DNA from: Alicyclobacillus sp. ALC3
GTDB taxonomy: Bacteria; Bacillota; Bacilli; Alicyclobacillales; Alicyclobacillaceae
NCBI RefSeq assembly: GCF_028751195.1
Contig: NZ_CP066784.1
Span: forward strand, 4,526,001 to 4,590,000
Direction: 5' to 3'
Length of the DNA: 64,000 nucleotides
The translations under genes and the position numbers were made by a program. The notes under the pieces are model-generated. The model was not told where the DNA came from, searched no databases, and was given only the letters and a program-made list of their open reading frames with translations. Below, in pieces: positions 54,485-63,386 of this stretch (its first letter is position 1; every line of letters begins with the position of its first letter).

Positions 54485-55987
54485 ATGGTGGAACTGCTCC
54501 CTGACTGGTTGGCGAGGAGAGCGGTAGGCCAATCGAAGACGGTGGCAGTAGAGGAAGACGGGGCGTCCATCACGTACTCTGAGTTGCAGACTCGAGCGCT
54601 GCGCCTGGCTGGCGAACTCACTCGACTCGGTCTGTGCAAGGGAGACCGAGTCGGAGTTTTTGTCATTCGCGGGCTGGCATTCGCAGTGGCAGTTCACGCT
54701 CTGATGCAGGTGGGGGCGGTACTGGTGCCGCTGAACCGCCGCCTCACCGCTGCTGAACTGGCCTGGCAACTTAACGATGCGGACGTGCACTTGCTCCTGA
54801 GCGATTTGGCGGCACGTGAAGCGGCGACAGCTGTATTCGATGCAAGTCGGGATGTGGGTCTGGAGCTGACGCTACAGAGCGTTGAGGAGCTAGAGTCGCG
54901 TGCCAGCATTGCTCCTTGGAGTGTCCGAGCGAGCAGCCACATTGACCTGGATGCGGTGCATGCGGTTATTTACACTTCTGGGACAACAGGCTATCCGAAA
55001 GGTGTCATGATTACCTACGGTAACCACTGGTGGAGTGCGACTGCCTCTGCTTTGCGGTTAGGCGTTCACGCAGGTGACCGTTGGCTGTCGCCAATGCCGC
55101 TGTTCCATGTCGGAGGCTTGGCGGTTTTGATGCGCAGTCTCATCTACGGCACTAGTGCTGTGCTGTTGTCGAAGTTTGAACCAAAGTCTGTAAATGAGGC
55201 GCTTGATCACGGTGACATTGACCTCGTGTCATTGGCGCCGACGATGTTAGCGCAGATGCTGGCGGACCGTAGAAGTTCTTATCCGCCGCGGTTGCGCACG
55301 ATTTTGCTTGGAGGAAGCAGTGCGCCACTGCCACTCCTGGAGCAGTGTTTGGAGCTTGGTGTACCCGTTGCCCAGAGTTACGGCTTGACGGAGGCGAACT
55401 CCCAAGTCGCTACTTTGGACGCTAAAGATGCGCTCTACAAGTTTGGGTCGTCGGGGCGACCGCTGCTGCCGACCGAGGTTGAGATTCGCGTCAACGGCGA
55501 ACGTGTGCCCGCGGGCGTGGAAGGTGAAATCGTTGTACGCGGTCCGAGTGTGACACCTGGTTATTTGAATCGGCCGGACGCCACTGCCGCGGCCTTGTCA
55601 GGCGGTTGGCTGCACACCGGGGACTATGGGCGGCTTGATGACGAAGGGTACTTGTATGTGCTGGACCGACGCAACGACCTCGTCGTGTCTGGGGCCGAAA
55701 ATGTTTACCCGGCCGAGGTTGAGTCAGTCCTGCTGGCTCACGATGGGGTTGCAGACGCGTGTGTTGTTGGCAGACCAGATGAGATGTGGGGACAGGTTCC
55801 TGTGGCCTACGTAGTCACCCGCGCAGGCACTCATGCTGACGAAGCGGACCTCATCGCGCACTGCAAACAAAAGTTGGCACACTATAAGGTGCCCAAAGAC
55901 ATCTGCTACGTGCAGCAATTGCCTCGCAACGCAGCGGGGAAACTGGTGCGCAAGACCGTGCGCGAATGGGAGAATGCCCGAACGTGA
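54485..55987 (+). CDS. menE: O-succinylbenzoate-CoA ligase
   Basis: A 500-residue ANL-superfamily ligase that activates OSB for MenB. It has the P-loop YTSGTTGYPKGVMITYGNHWWSA, A5-like SYGLTEANSQVATL, and the hinge GDYGRLDDEGYLYVLDRRNDLVVSGAENVYPAEVES, with the late catalytic lysine in PRNAAGKLVRKTV. Context after menB makes OSB the likely acid. GAGGAGG-like sequence lies before the ATG. Other men genes (menF, menD, menH, menC) are not in the window, so the pathway is split over the genome. Confidence 0.9.
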   Translation: MVELLPDWLARRAVGQSKTVAVEEDGASITYSELQTRALRLAGELTRLGLCKGDRVGVFVIRGLAFAVAVHALMQVGAVLVPLNRRLTAAELAWQLNDADVHLLLSDLAAREAATAVFDASRDVGLELTLQSVEELESRASIAPWSVRASSHIDLDAVHAVIYTSGTTGYPKGVMITYGNHWWSATASALRLGVHAGDRWLSPMPLFHVGGLAVLMRSLIYGTSAVLLSKFEPKSVNEALDHGDIDLVSLAPTMLAQMLADRRSSYPPRLRTILLGGSSAPLPLLEQCLELGVPVAQSYGLTEANSQVATLDAKDALYKFGSSGRPLLPTEVEIRVNGERVPAGVEGEIVVRGPSVTPGYLNRPDATAAALSGGWLHTGDYGRLDDEGYLYVLDRRNDLVVSGAENVYPAEVESVLLAHDGVADACVVGRPDEMWGQVPVAYVVTRAGTHADEADLIAHCKQKLAHYKVPKDICYVQQLPRNAAGKLVRKTVREWENART

Positions 55988-56005
55988 GCAAAAGGGGGTG
56001 TGAGG

Positions 56006-56590
56006 TTGAAACGTCGACAGAAGTGGTTGACCGGAGGGGTTGTCGCGCTCGCTTTGATGTTCGCGGCCGGCTGTGGAACTATCGGTGGTGGCGGCCAGCC
56101 AACGGGTACGACAGATAACGCGGCGGTGCAGACTACGGCTACAGGTGCAGGGGTTCCGATTGTAGGCAAGGCTGCACCGTCCTTTTCTTTGCCAACCTTG
56201 AACGGAAACCAGACCGTGTCTCTACAGAGCTTGCTTGGAAAGAAGCCACTGATTATCAACGCTTGGGCCAGTTGGTGCAAACCTTGTAACATAGAGACGC
56301 CAGACTTAGTGAAACTGTCAAAACAGTACGGGCAGCAGGTCCAGTTCGTCGGTGTGAACTTGACATCGCTCGATTCGGTGGCACAAGCCAAGGCGTTTGT
56401 AATCAACTACCACATTCCGTACCCAATCCTGTCCGATCCACAAGGCATGTTTGACAAAACGTACGGCATTCTCTCCGTCCCGACGACGTATGTGATCAGC
56501 AGCAAAGGAAAAGTCGTTGATGTTCATATCGGCATCATGAGCAAGCAACTCATGCAGTCGCTGGTGAAGCAAGCGATTCAAGCGGGGTGA
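56006..56590 (+). CDS. ResA-like membrane-anchored thiol-disulfide oxidoreductase
   Basis: A 194-residue TlpA/ResA-type lipoprotein or membrane-anchored thioredoxin. The signal segment WLTGGVVALALMFAAGCG has a lipobox-like AAGC. The domain has PSFSLPTLNGNQTVSLQSLLGKKPLIINAWASWCKPCNIETPDLVKL, with catalytic Cys91 and Cys94, and GILSVPTTYVISSKGKV with the cis-Pro. Such proteins reduce apocytochrome c cysteines outside the membrane. Two starts are possible: GTG 56000, which touches AAAGGGGG, and TTG 56006, better spaced. It follows menE by about 20 nt, so it may be in that operon. Contrast the TGA-containing relative at 14.7 kb. Confidence 0.85.
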   Translation: MKRRQKWLTGGVVALALMFAAGCGTIGGGGQPTGTTDNAAVQTTATGAGVPIVGKAAPSFSLPTLNGNQTVSLQSLLGKKPLIINAWASWCKPCNIETPDLVKLSKQYGQQVQFVGVNLTSLDSVAQAKAFVINYHIPYPILSDPQGMFDKTYGILSVPTTYVISSKGKVVDVHIGIMSKQLMQSLVKQAIQAG

Positions 56591-56608
56591 GCGGTCGGTC
56601 AAAGCATG

Positions 56609-56656
56609 AACAGGGCGCTTCCTCGGCGTGCTGTCGGAAGCGCCCCGTTTGTTTTG
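56609..56656 (+). terminator. Rho-independent terminator after the resA-like gene
   Basis: AACAGGGCGCTTCC / GGAAGCGCCCCGTT, then TGTTTTG. It lies 19 nt after the stop and separates this operon from the convergent peptidase gene. Confidence 0.8.
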
Positions 56657-56707
56657 ACCGAGGCGTCGCCTGTTTCTTTGGGCAGCAATGATTGGACGTG
56701 GTCCCGG

Positions 56708-57433
56708 TCAAAACTGAAGTGATTTGCCGTGCTCTCTGAGCCACGTGCGCGCAACACGGTAGTCTGGGAACCAGCGTTCAACGTGGGCCCAAAAGCGTCG
56801 CGAATGGTTCATTTCTAGCCGATGACATAGTTCGTGAACGACTACATAGTCAAGGACTTCTGGCGGCGCGAGGATTAGACGCCAGTTAAAGTTTAGATTC
56901 CCCATACTACTGCAACTGCCCCAGCGAGTTTTCTGATCCCGAATCGCAATGCGCTCAAATGGAATCGCGATTTTCTGAGCCCACAGTTCAACGCGCTCGG
57001 TGAGGACCTCTCGGGCTCTGCGTCGCAGCCATGGGACGAGGAGCGGAATCGTTGACGGGTCATCAAGCCCTTGTCCGGGGCCATAGACGTTTAGCACTTG
57101 CCCGTCTGAATGCAAAGACCACCCCGACGCCGGCCTGAATTGCACATCGAACTGGTAATCGAAGACCCGCAGTTTCCCTTCTCTCCACGGCAAATTGTGA
57201 ACGGCGGTGTCAGTCAGTGCTTGTTCTTGGAGCGACTGCACAATGCGCGCACGGTGGCGAGCCAACAGCTTTAGGATGTCCTCATCGGTTGTGTGTAAGG
57301 GCGCTCTGACGACAACGATGCTGTTGTCGATCGAGAATGATAGAGTCTTTTGTCGCGCAGCGCTGCGCAATATGACCACTTCGTAGTCTGGAGTTGACAG
57401 ACGTTTTCCGCTGTTTCGCAGACGCGAATCCAT
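56708..57433 (-). CDS. YgjP-type zinc metallopeptidase (DUF45/SprT-like)
   Basis: A 241-residue protein. The C-terminal half has RIAIRDQKTRWGSCSSMGNLNFNWRLILAPPEVLDYVVVHELCHRLEMNHSRRFWAHVERWFPDY, the YgjP-like metallopeptidase domain with the HExxH zinc site (HELCH) and a third His in NHSRRFW. The N-terminus has the usual beta-rich part (SARQKTLSFSIDNSIVVVRAP). No signal peptide is present, so it is cytoplasmic. The natural substrate is unknown. It is a single gene between two convergent/divergent operons. Confidence 0.88.
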   Translation of the reverse strand: MDSRLRNSGKRLSTPDYEVVILRSAARQKTLSFSIDNSIVVVRAPLHTTDEDILKLLARHRARIVQSLQEQALTDTAVHNLPWREGKLRVFDYQFDVQFRPASGWSLHSDGQVLNVYGPGQGLDDPSTIPLLVPWLRRRAREVLTERVELWAQKIAIPFERIAIRDQKTRWGSCSSMGNLNFNWRLILAPPEVLDYVVVHELCHRLEMNHSRRFWAHVERWFPDYRVARTWLREHGKSLQF

Positions 57434-57562
57434 GACACGCCTTCTTTCGACAATCTTTACTTTTCCTTTACATCACATCCACTTGCTTTTTACAACCCAC
57501 TGATAACATCAATCATCGTAGGACACAATAGTCCATACAGGAACGAACCCGAGGAGGAAACC

Positions 57563-58696
57563 GTGAAGATGAAGATGAATAAGTGGGTTGCAGGGGCAGC
57601 GGCAGTCGCAGTGTTGGGCGCCGTAGCAGGGTGTGGCACCGCAGCCAACAATACAGCAGGGGGCAACACGGCGGGCGGCTCGAACTCCACAGGGTCTACA
57701 ACTTCGAATACGGCAGTTACGTTGAATGAATCTGGCTCGTCTCTGCTCTATCCATTGTTCCAAAACCAGTGGATTGCTGCATACAAGTCCGTGGATTCAA
57801 ATGTCACATTGACGGCCGCTTCGACTGGCAGTGGCACAGGCATTCAAGATGCAATTTCGGGGACTGTTCAGATTGGTGCTTCGGACGCTTACTTGCCGGC
57901 GGCGGAAGTACAGGTCCATCCGACGATGGTAAACATTCCGCTCGCAATTTCTGCGCAGCAGATTATGTATAATTTGCCAGGCATCACGGGTCATCTCAAA
58001 CTGACAGGTAATGTGCTGGCGCAGATTTATGAAGGTAAAATTACGAAGTGGAACGACACTGCCATCACCAGCCTTAATCCAGGCGTGACGCTGCCAAACC
58101 AAACGATTATTCCGATTCACCGTTCGGATGCAAGCGGCGACTCTTTCCTCTTCTCCTCGCTGTTGACCGACACGAACAACCAGTGGAAGTCGTCTGTTGG
58201 TGAGTCGACCAGCCCGTCGTGGCCAAAAGTCAGCGTGGGAGTCGGCGCGACCGGAAACAGCGGCGTGGTGCAGGCGCTTGCTCAGAGCAAGTACAGTATT
58301 GGCTACGTTGGCATCAGCTACCTTGACCAAGCTACCGCAAAGGGTATTGGCTACGCGGCACTTCAAAATAAAGCCGGTAACTTTGTACTCCCGACGCAGG
58401 CCAACATTACAGCTGCTGCGAATGCACAGGTGGGCTCGACACCAGCCAACGAGACGATTTCGCTGATTTACGGCCCAGGTGCAAATTCTTACCCAATCAT
58501 CAACTACGAGTACGCGATTATCAACACCAAGCAGTCGGATCCAAACACGGCAGCGGCTCTGAAGAAGTTCCTCAACTGGGCAATTAGCCCGACCGGTGGC
58601 AACACCACCACCAACATGAGCGCGGTTCACTTCTTGGCGCTGCCAGCGAGCATCGAGAAACTAAGTCAGGCGCAGATCGGTAAAATCGGGGGCTGA
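57563..58696 (+). CDS. pstS: Phosphate ABC transporter substrate-binding lipoprotein
   Basis: A 377-residue lipoprotein: signal WVAGAAAVAVLGAVAGCG with lipobox AVAGC, an Asn/Gly/Thr-rich linker, then the PstS domain SGSSLLYPLFQNQWIAAYKS, AASTGSGTGIQDAISGTVQIGASDAYL, PIHRSDASGDSFLFSSLL and IGYVGISYL, which include the phosphate-binding loops. It delivers phosphate to PstC-PstA. The start is GTG at 57563 after GAGGAGG. It heads a pstS-pstC-pstA operon. No PHO-type box was looked for beyond eye inspection. Confidence 0.93.
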   Translation: MKMKMNKWVAGAAAVAVLGAVAGCGTAANNTAGGNTAGGSNSTGSTTSNTAVTLNESGSSLLYPLFQNQWIAAYKSVDSNVTLTAASTGSGTGIQDAISGTVQIGASDAYLPAAEVQVHPTMVNIPLAISAQQIMYNLPGITGHLKLTGNVLAQIYEGKITKWNDTAITSLNPGVTLPNQTIIPIHRSDASGDSFLFSSLLTDTNNQWKSSVGESTSPSWPKVSVGVGATGNSGVVQALAQSKYSIGYVGISYLDQATAKGIGYAALQNKAGNFVLPTQANITAAANAQVGSTPANETISLIYGPGANSYPIINYEYAIINTKQSDPNTAAALKKFLNWAISPTGGNTTTNMSAVHFLALPASIEKLSQAQIGKIGG

Positions 58697-58733
58697 GGGT
58701 AGACCTCTCCCTTACGACGGGAGTGGATTCGGT

Positions 58734-59738
58734 TTGCAACGACTAAACAACCGATCCAAAATAGCGGACAAGGTATTTTTGGTGGCTACTGGCATTTGCG
58801 CCAGTAGCCCCGTCGTGATCTTGTTGGCGATTGGGTGGATGGTTTTGGTGCAATCGCTGCCATCCATGCGCTTCATGGGATGGCACTTTCTCACCACAAC
58901 GCAGTGGAACTTGGGCAGTCTCTATGGAACGCTTGAACACAAAAATGGTGTAACTGCTATGCAGGGTGCCACGTTTGGCGCGTTGCCCTTCATCGTAGGC
59001 ACAGTTGCCTCGTCTGTCATCGCTCTCATTATCGCGGTCCCGGTGTCTGTCTTTACAGCGATTATTCTCGCCTATCAGGTGCGTGGCTGGCTTGGAACAG
59101 TCCTATCCATCTTGGTCGAGTTGCTCGCGGGACTTCCGAGCGTGGTCATTGGTCTCTGGGGCATTATTGTCTTGGCGCCGTGGATTGGGCAGAGGTTTGG
59201 CCCATTCTTGACACACCTTGGCGTCGTCATCCCGTTTTTCAAGGGACCCGTGAACACGGGGATGGGGCTGTTAGCGAGCGGGATTGCGTTAGCTCTGATG
59301 ATCATCCCGATTATCACGGCGACGACACGTGACTTGTTGATGCGGGTGCCGCTCCTGTACCGAGAAGCCGGACTGGGAATGGGTATGACGAGTTTTGAAG
59401 TTGTCCGACTGGTTAGTCTTCCACTTGCGCGAAACGGCATTATTGGCGCTGTGGCGCTTGGATTTGGGCGTGCGATGGGGGAGACGATGGCAGTTCTGAT
59501 GGTCAGTGGGAATGCGTCCAACTACCTTCCCCAGACAATTTACAGCCCGATTTCCACGATGGCGTCCGCTATCGCGTCTCAGTTAGACAGCGCATTGACT
59601 GATGCGAGTCATATGGCGGTTGCAGCACTCTCCGAACTTGCACTGATTCTGCTCATCATTACGTTGCTCGCGAACCTGTTCGCGCGCTGGCTCGTGCACA
59701 GCACAAGCCGCCGTGGACTAGGGGGAGTCAGAGTATGA
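58734..59738 (+). CDS. pstC: Phosphate ABC transporter permease PstC
   Basis: A 334-residue permease with six or more helices. The N-terminal part has the PstC loop with FLTTTQWN, and the ABC coupling segment EAGLGMGMTSFEVVRLVSLPLARNGIIGAVALGFGRAMGETMAVLMVSGN, with the EAA motif. The central NPVSVFTA-like PVSVFTAIILAYQ and LAGLPSVVIGLWG are typical. The start is TTG with GGGAG upstream. Its stop overlaps the pstA start by 4 nt (ATGA), so the two permeases are coupled in translation. Confidence 0.93.
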   Translation: MQRLNNRSKIADKVFLVATGICASSPVVILLAIGWMVLVQSLPSMRFMGWHFLTTTQWNLGSLYGTLEHKNGVTAMQGATFGALPFIVGTVASSVIALIIAVPVSVFTAIILAYQVRGWLGTVLSILVELLAGLPSVVIGLWGIIVLAPWIGQRFGPFLTHLGVVIPFFKGPVNTGMGLLASGIALALMIIPIITATTRDLLMRVPLLYREAGLGMGMTSFEVVRLVSLPLARNGIIGAVALGFGRAMGETMAVLMVSGNASNYLPQTIYSPISTMASAIASQLDSALTDASHMAVAALSELALILLIITLLANLFARWLVHSTSRRGLGGVRV

Positions 59739-60586
59739 ATCACACTCGGCGTCGCAGCAGGCGGGTGGGGAGCATCATCGGTTGGGGGTTCGGTTGGCTC
59801 AGCACCGCGTTCGTGCTGTTTGGACTGGTGGAAGTCCTGGTGACAGTCGTGTTTCGCGGTCTTGCCTCATTCCACTTAAACATGCTGTGGACAGTTACTT
59901 CCGGGGTGGCAGGTGGATTAGCGAACGCATTGCTTGGCACACTGCTGCTCGTGCTCATCTCGACTGTGATCGCGGCACCGCTTGGGATTTTGGGCGGTAT
60001 TTACGTCACCGAGTTTGCCCACTCGCGTGTCGCCGCGGTGATTCAGTTTATGGCGGAAGTTCTGTCTGGTGTTCCGTCGATTGTCATCGGGTATTTTGGC
60101 TACCTTTTGATGGTGTTACGATGGGGATGGCAGTTCTCTGCGTTAGCAGGCGGTATTGCGTTGATGATTATTATGCTGCCGTACATACTGCGGACCACAC
60201 AGAGTGCCATGGAGCAGGTTCCACGCACACACAGAGAAGCTGCATGGGCGCTCGGAATGACGAGGTTTCAGGCTGTATCGAAAGTGATCTGGCGTCCCGC
60301 CGCAGGTGGGATTGCGACTGGCTTGCTGTTGGCCATTGGCATCAGCATGGGCGAGACAGCACCGCTTCTGTATACGGCTGGATGGTCGCCCAACAATCCG
60401 TCGTTACAGTTGACGCACCATCAGGTAGGGTACTTGACCTACGTTGTGTGGACGTACATTAACGAGCCGTATGCACAAGCACATGCGCTCGCTTACGCGG
60501 CCGCATTTCTGTTGCTGATGTTTATTCTGGTGATTCACTTGGTCATCCGGGGCTTGATTGGTCGCAACGCTGTGGTCCGGGATTAA
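59735..60586 (+). CDS. pstA: Phosphate ABC transporter permease PstA
   Basis: A 283-residue permease with six helices. Typical segments are GGLANALLGTLLLVLISTVIAAPLGILGGIYVTEFA, LSGVPSIVIGYFGYLL, and the coupling loop REAAWALGMTRFQAVSKVIWRPAAGGIATGLLLAIGISMGETAPLLYTAGW. It pairs with PstC. After it comes a strong palindrome and then an unrelated operon; pstB and phoU are not present here, so the ATPase must be encoded elsewhere or another one serves. The gene itself is intact. Confidence 0.93.
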   Translation: MNHTRRRSRRVGSIIGWGFGWLSTAFVLFGLVEVLVTVVFRGLASFHLNMLWTVTSGVAGGLANALLGTLLLVLISTVIAAPLGILGGIYVTEFAHSRVAAVIQFMAEVLSGVPSIVIGYFGYLLMVLRWGWQFSALAGGIALMIIMLPYILRTTQSAMEQVPRTHREAAWALGMTRFQAVSKVIWRPAAGGIATGLLLAIGISMGETAPLLYTAGWSPNNPSLQLTHHQVGYLTYVVWTYINEPYAQAHALAYAAAFLLLMFILVIHLVIRGLIGRNAVVRD

Positions 60587-60629
60587 TCAGCCGCATGTTC
60601 ACCCGCTAGACTCACTGGATTGTGATACG

Positions 60630-60669
60630 GGGCTGTCCGCCAGGCACTTACATGCCTGGCGGACAGCCC
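60630..60669. terminator. 17-bp perfect palindrome after pstA
   Basis: GGGCTGTCCGCCAGGCA, loop CTTACA, TGCCTGGCGGACAGCCC. It is a very strong hairpin but has no T-run on either strand, so it may stabilise the mRNA 3' end or act as a repeat element rather than a classic terminator. Confidence 0.7.
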
Positions 60670-60818
60670 ACATTGATCGGCCCATTCTGATTACAGAGCG
60701 GCCTTCGTGGACACACCAAAAGTGGTGATTTGCCCGCGAATGATTTATTGTAGAAGTTGTGCCGATTGATCTTCACAAGCCCTACAATCGTGGGAGGCCG
60801 ACTGAGGAGGCGATGGAC

Positions 60819-62042
60819 GTGGTGAAAGTGCTGCTTGTCACAGCTTCATACGGGGAGGGCCACAACCAGGCGGCACACGCCGTGGCCGAGGCGCTTGAGG
60901 CAGAAGGAGCGACACCACGTATCGTGGACTACACGGATTTACTCCATCCGGCAGTCCGTTCCTTGACGAAGTTTACGCTTCTGCAAGGCGTACAACGCGT
61001 TCCAGCTTTATACGGCGTGTTCTACAGGTCGATGTCGCGGATGGACCCGTCCTCCTCGATTCAGCGCCAGATGCATCATCTTGGAATGCAACAGTTGAAG
61101 AAATTTTTAGCGTCATGGCAACCCGATGTGGTGGCCAGCACGTTTCCGTCGCCAGCTGGTGTCGTATCTGAATTGCGCAGAACGGGACGCACGCGCTTGC
61201 CCAACGCTGCCATTATTACGGATTACACGTTTAACGGTCAGTGGATTGCGGAGAACATCGACGCATACTACGTTCCTGTGGAGAGCGCCACACGCGACTT
61301 TGTCGAACACGGAGTCCCGACAGAGCGTCTGCACACGTACGGCATCCCGATTCGGTCTCGGTTCAATGAATCACAAGTCCGCTCTCTGCTGCGCAGTCGC
61401 ATGCTGCTTCGGCAAGAGCAGGGGCTGCGACCTGACAAACCGTTAATTTTGCTAATGGGTGGGGGCGCCGGTTTGCTTGGCGACCCGGTGAACTGGCAAC
61501 GCCTCGTACAGCGGCTTGATGCACAGTTCGTAATCATTTGTGGGAACAATGTGCGCTTGCGCAAGTTGTTTGCGCCGCTTGTGTGTGACCGGGTCAGAGT
61601 GTTGGGGTATGTGCAAAACGTGGAGGATTGGATGGCGATGGCCGACCTGATTGTGACCAAAGCCGGCGGCATCACGGTGACGGAATCCCTGGCCATGGAG
61701 TTGCCCATGCTCATTTACCGTCCAATTCCTGGTCAGGAAGTCGAGAATGCCCGCTTCGCCCTCAGTACAGGTGCTGCAGAGCTTGCGACGAATCTTGCGC
61801 AGGCGGAGGCGTTCTTGGAGCGAGCTGTCGCTGACCCCAGTCGGCTAGAACGGATGCGCGCCGCTGCGCGCGGATTTTCATCTGTGCGTGGTTCTGCGAG
61901 CCGCATCGCCGTGTCGCTCCTTGACCTCGCGGCACGTGCGAAAGATTGGCCGGTGCCTTCCGCTGTGGAGACGTCCTCAACGAAACGCCGAAGTGCCGCG
62001 GCGTACTCATCTGCCGCTCGCGGTCGACGAAGTGGGGGCTAA
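60819..62042 (+). CDS. MGDG-synthase-type glycosyltransferase (GT28 family)
   Basis: A 407-residue protein of the family that adds sugars to diacylglycerol. It starts VKVLLVTASYGEGHNQAAHAVAEALEAEGA (MGDG synthase N-domain with the GxGH loop), has AIITDYTFNGQWIAENIDAYYVP, and the GT28 nucleotide-sugar part LILLMGGGAGLLGDP, GYVQNVEDWMAMADLIVTKAGGITVTESLAMELPMLIYRPIPGQEVENA. The start is GTG 60819, 8 nt after GAGGAGG; the ATG at 60813 is too close. It opens a four-gene envelope operon. Acceptor lipid and sugar cannot be told. The C-terminal tail is Ser/Arg-rich. Confidence 0.87.
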   Translation: MVKVLLVTASYGEGHNQAAHAVAEALEAEGATPRIVDYTDLLHPAVRSLTKFTLLQGVQRVPALYGVFYRSMSRMDPSSSIQRQMHHLGMQQLKKFLASWQPDVVASTFPSPAGVVSELRRTGRTRLPNAAIITDYTFNGQWIAENIDAYYVPVESATRDFVEHGVPTERLHTYGIPIRSRFNESQVRSLLRSRMLLRQEQGLRPDKPLILLMGGGAGLLGDPVNWQRLVQRLDAQFVIICGNNVRLRKLFAPLVCDRVRVLGYVQNVEDWMAMADLIVTKAGGITVTESLAMELPMLIYRPIPGQEVENARFALSTGAAELATNLAQAEAFLERAVADPSRLERMRAAARGFSSVRGSASRIAVSLLDLAARAKDWPVPSAVETSSTKRRSAAAYSSAARGRRSGG

Positions 62043-62047
62043 TCTGC

Positions 62048-62752
62048 TTGGGAACAGTTTGGTGGGTTGTGTCACTGTTGATTGCTATTGTTCTGCTGTA
62101 TTCTGTGATACCAAACATTTTCACGCGGTGGCTGCACATCGGCGTGATTTACAAAGGCCCTGTGCAACCCGTGGTCTCTTTGACGTTTGACGACGGACCG
62201 GACCCTCGATACACGCCGCAGTTACTCGATGCACTTCGACAGGCCGGAGTCTCGGCGACGTTCTTTGTCATCGCGGATAAGGCCTTGCGGCACCGAGAGA
62301 TTGTCGAGCGGATGTTGAGCGAGGGGCACAATGTCGAGGTGCACGGGTATCGGCACCTGTTTGTGCCATGGCTGCCACCGTCAACGACACTCCGACAGGC
62401 CCTGACTGCAGCAGCGGCAGTGGAAGACCAGTTTGGCATACAAGTGCGTTTTTATCGCCCGACCTGGGGGCTGTGTAACGCCGTTAGTTGGCTGCCGCGT
62501 GTGCGTCGGCGATTGCGGCTTATCACATGGTCGATTATGGTCGGCGACTGGCGAGTTACACCTGCGCAGGAACTCCTGACACGCATTGTCACGCAATTGC
62601 ACAAGGGCGCAATTATTGTGCTGCACGATTCTGACGAAACGTTTGGAGCACAGCTCGGAGCACCTGAAAACGTGGTACAATTAATTCCGGAGCTGGTTAG
62701 TGCAGTGCGCCAGCGTGGGTACGAATTTCGAACGGTGGCAGAGTGGTTGTGA
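62048..62752 (+). CDS. Polysaccharide deacetylase (NodB domain), membrane-anchored
   Basis: A 234-residue protein with an N-terminal helix (VWWVVSLLIAIVLLYSVIP) and a NodB domain: VVSLTFDDGPDPRYTPQLLDALRQAGVSATFFVIADKA with the catalytic Asp pair, a diverged second motif (VEVHGYRHLFVP, where SHTxxH is usual: one His in EVHGYRH), RPTWGLCNAVSW, and IIVLHDSDETFG. The start is TTG 62048, 5 nt past the glycosyltransferase stop and 9 nt after GGGGG. It may deacetylate peptidoglycan or the glycolipid product of its neighbours. The HGYRH metal site is as in the YkoP/Ykr-type group, so function is plausible. Confidence 0.85.
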   Translation: MGTVWWVVSLLIAIVLLYSVIPNIFTRWLHIGVIYKGPVQPVVSLTFDDGPDPRYTPQLLDALRQAGVSATFFVIADKALRHREIVERMLSEGHNVEVHGYRHLFVPWLPPSTTLRQALTAAAAVEDQFGIQVRFYRPTWGLCNAVSWLPRVRRRLRLITWSIMVGDWRVTPAQELLTRIVTQLHKGAIIVLHDSDETFGAQLGAPENVVQLIPELVSAVRQRGYEFRTVAEWL

Positions 62753-62765
62753 GGAGGGCTGCATC

Positions 62766-63377
62766 ATGAAGAGTCGACTGGTGCGCAGCATTTGGCGAGG
62801 ATGGGAAGCTTTATTTCGGTTGTTCGCCGGTGTTCACCCCATGTTGCCTGGTGAACCCCATTTATTCCTACTCGCGACTCGACGTTATATGGGAAAACCG
62901 TTTGCGGTCGACGGGCAGGAAATTCATCGCGGCGACCGCGTGATCGAATTGCATATCAACAACGAAATGGTTCTCGACTTATTACAGGAAGAGCAAAAGA
63001 GTCTGATTGGCACAACCGTGAAATTGCTGCGTGAGGCACAGCGCTCTCTTCCGATTCTCGCTCGTGTCGTCGATTCGCCTGCGTTTCAAAATGAGCATGT
63101 GCTGTATGGAGTCACTTTTATCCACCGGGGTGTCAGTAAACTCGGCTTCGAGACGATTCCGTTGCACAGTAGCTTGCTTGAACGCACGACGACGTGGCAC
63201 CTGCGCAACATCTTTAAGATTGTGAATCCGCAGGCGGAGAAAATGCTTGCTAGTCACCCTGACGCCTTTGTGCCGAAACTGGTCGCAATCTCGAAGGAAC
63301 GCTTGTTGCAGTTGTACCTTGAGTCACAGCAGACACCATCGGTTGATCCTGCAGCTTCGGATCACGTTCTAGTCTGA
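62766..63377 (+). CDS. YkoP-like protein
   Basis: A 203-residue protein without membrane segments. MKSRLVRSIWRGWEALFRLF and GKPFAVDGQEIHRGDRVIELHINNEMVLDLLQEEQ, then LPILARVVDSPAFQNEHVLYGVTFIHRGVSKLGFE, fit the YkoP family, which in Bacillus lies next to glycolipid glycosyltransferase genes (ykoN and relatives). GAGGAGG lies 7 nt before the ATG, 13 nt after the deacetylase. It also resembles the C-terminal part of some long polysaccharide deacetylases, so it may work with its upstream neighbour. Biochemical function unknown. Confidence 0.75.
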   Translation: MKSRLVRSIWRGWEALFRLFAGVHPMLPGEPHLFLLATRRYMGKPFAVDGQEIHRGDRVIELHINNEMVLDLLQEEQKSLIGTTVKLLREAQRSLPILARVVDSPAFQNEHVLYGVTFIHRGVSKLGFETIPLHSSLLERTTTWHLRNIFKIVNPQAEKMLASHPDAFVPKLVAISKERLLQLYLESQQTPSVDPAASDHVLV

Positions 63378-63386
63378 GGTGTCTCT

